From: an uncultured Verrucomicrobia subdivision 3 bacterium
GTDB lineage: Bacteria > Verrucomicrobiota > Verrucomicrobiae > Limisphaerales > CAMLLE01
Reading direction: 5' to 3'
Length of the DNA stretch: 5,085 bases
NCBI GenBank assembly: GCA_946480555.1
Contig: CAMLLE010000298.1
Location: 1-5,085, forward strand
The notes beneath the pieces were generated by a model that had not been told where the DNA came from, made no database searches, and worked only from the letters and a program-made list of their open reading frames with translations. A program made the translations under genes and the position numbers. Below, one piece after another: positions 4,906-5,085 of the stretch. Positions within the stretch are counted from its first letter, which is position 1, and every line of letters begins with the position of its first letter.

Positions 4906-5085
4906 TGGATTCCCAATGAACACTGAGCCCGAGCGATGCAAATGAGATTGGGTGAATTTCGACCTCAAACTGGAATGGCGGCCGCCCAGCCGCTGTGCTG
5001 GCTCTGCAACGGAACGCACCATTCAGTGCGGAATATGGGGCAACGCGGCAGCTTTGCCCCACCTGTTGAAAGCGCAGAAATGCCG
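4906..5085. other. Spacer after the DUF4340 gene
   Basis: No convincing gene. It holds a GGCGGCCGCC palindrome (4977-4986), a hairpin CGCAC/GTGCG (5015-5019 with 5026-5030) and the GGGGCAA hairpin at 5036-5061. A forward frame from an ATG at 4942 is open to the window edge (48 codons), but it has no ribosome binding site, runs through the hairpins and shows no recognisable protein. No T-tailed terminator follows the DUF4340 stop within this stretch. Confidence 0.5.
5036..5061. repeat. Hairpin TGGGGCAA / TTGCCCCA
   Basis: Perfect eight-base arms at 5036-5043 and 5054-5061 enclose a ten-base loop (CGCGGCAGCT). The right arm shares TGCCCCAC with the 57-base palindrome at 2949-3005, so it may be a distant or shortened relative of that repeat. 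No T-run follows, which argues against a terminator. Confidence 0.5.

Noticed and set aside
4501..5022. Reverse-strand reading frame of 173 codons at the window end
   Set aside because: It mostly overlaps module four of the DUF4340 gene and shows no domain or ribosome binding site.
4942..5085. Forward frame from ATG 4942 open to the window edge
   Set aside because: Only 48 codons, no SD, runs through the two hairpins, and the translation looks like repeat read-through. It cannot be excluded without downstream sequence.
4906..5085. Intrinsic terminator after the DUF4340 gene
   Set aside because: The hairpins at 5015-5030 and 5036-5061 lack a following T-run; CCCAAT (4912-4917) and ATTGGG (4947-4952) are too short and too far apart.

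Overview
The window reads as a piece of a Verrucomicrobiota-type chromosome (PVC group). This rests on the gene set (GldF-like permease, GldG-like auxiliary protein, DUF4340 protein in that order), the fairly high G+C, and gene spacers packed with dispersed palindromic repeats of kinds I associate with Verrucomicrobia and Planctomycetes. The phylum call is inference from style and remembered family distribution, not from a marker gene.

Layout, all genes on the + strand. 1-223: spacer with two repeats (a CCCTCTCC/GGAGAGGG palindrome and a TTCAACG-type repeat), then a good Shine-Dalgarno. 224-973: ABC-2 type permease, GldF-like. 975-2447: GldG-like membrane-anchored auxiliary protein, one base after the permease stop. 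2448-3096: a 649-base spacer built almost wholly of dispersed repeats, bracketed by a 22-base inverted repeat. 3097-4905: membrane-anchored DUF4340-family protein made of four tandem modules of about 140 residues. 4906-5085: short spacer with two small hairpins and no convincing gene.

Together the genes form the permease and extracytoplasmic part of a Gld-type ABC system. The ATPase partner (GldA-like) is not in the window and would be expected just upstream. In Bacteroidetes GldA/F/G are needed for gliding, but homologues are widespread in non-gliding bacteria, so the substrate and role here are unknown. GldG and the DUF4340 protein each have an N-terminal membrane anchor and a large, probably periplasmic, body, which suggests that they work with the permease at the membrane.

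The most unusual thing is how the repeat-filled spacers relate to the reading frames. In both spacers one forward frame is open throughout and ends in a stop codon overlapping the next gene's ATG (TGATG at 222-226, ATGA at 3097-3100). In the large spacer that frame can also start at an ATG overlapping the gldG stop. Repeats may have piled up in a way that keeps translation coupled along the operon, or this may be chance; homologous loci would decide.
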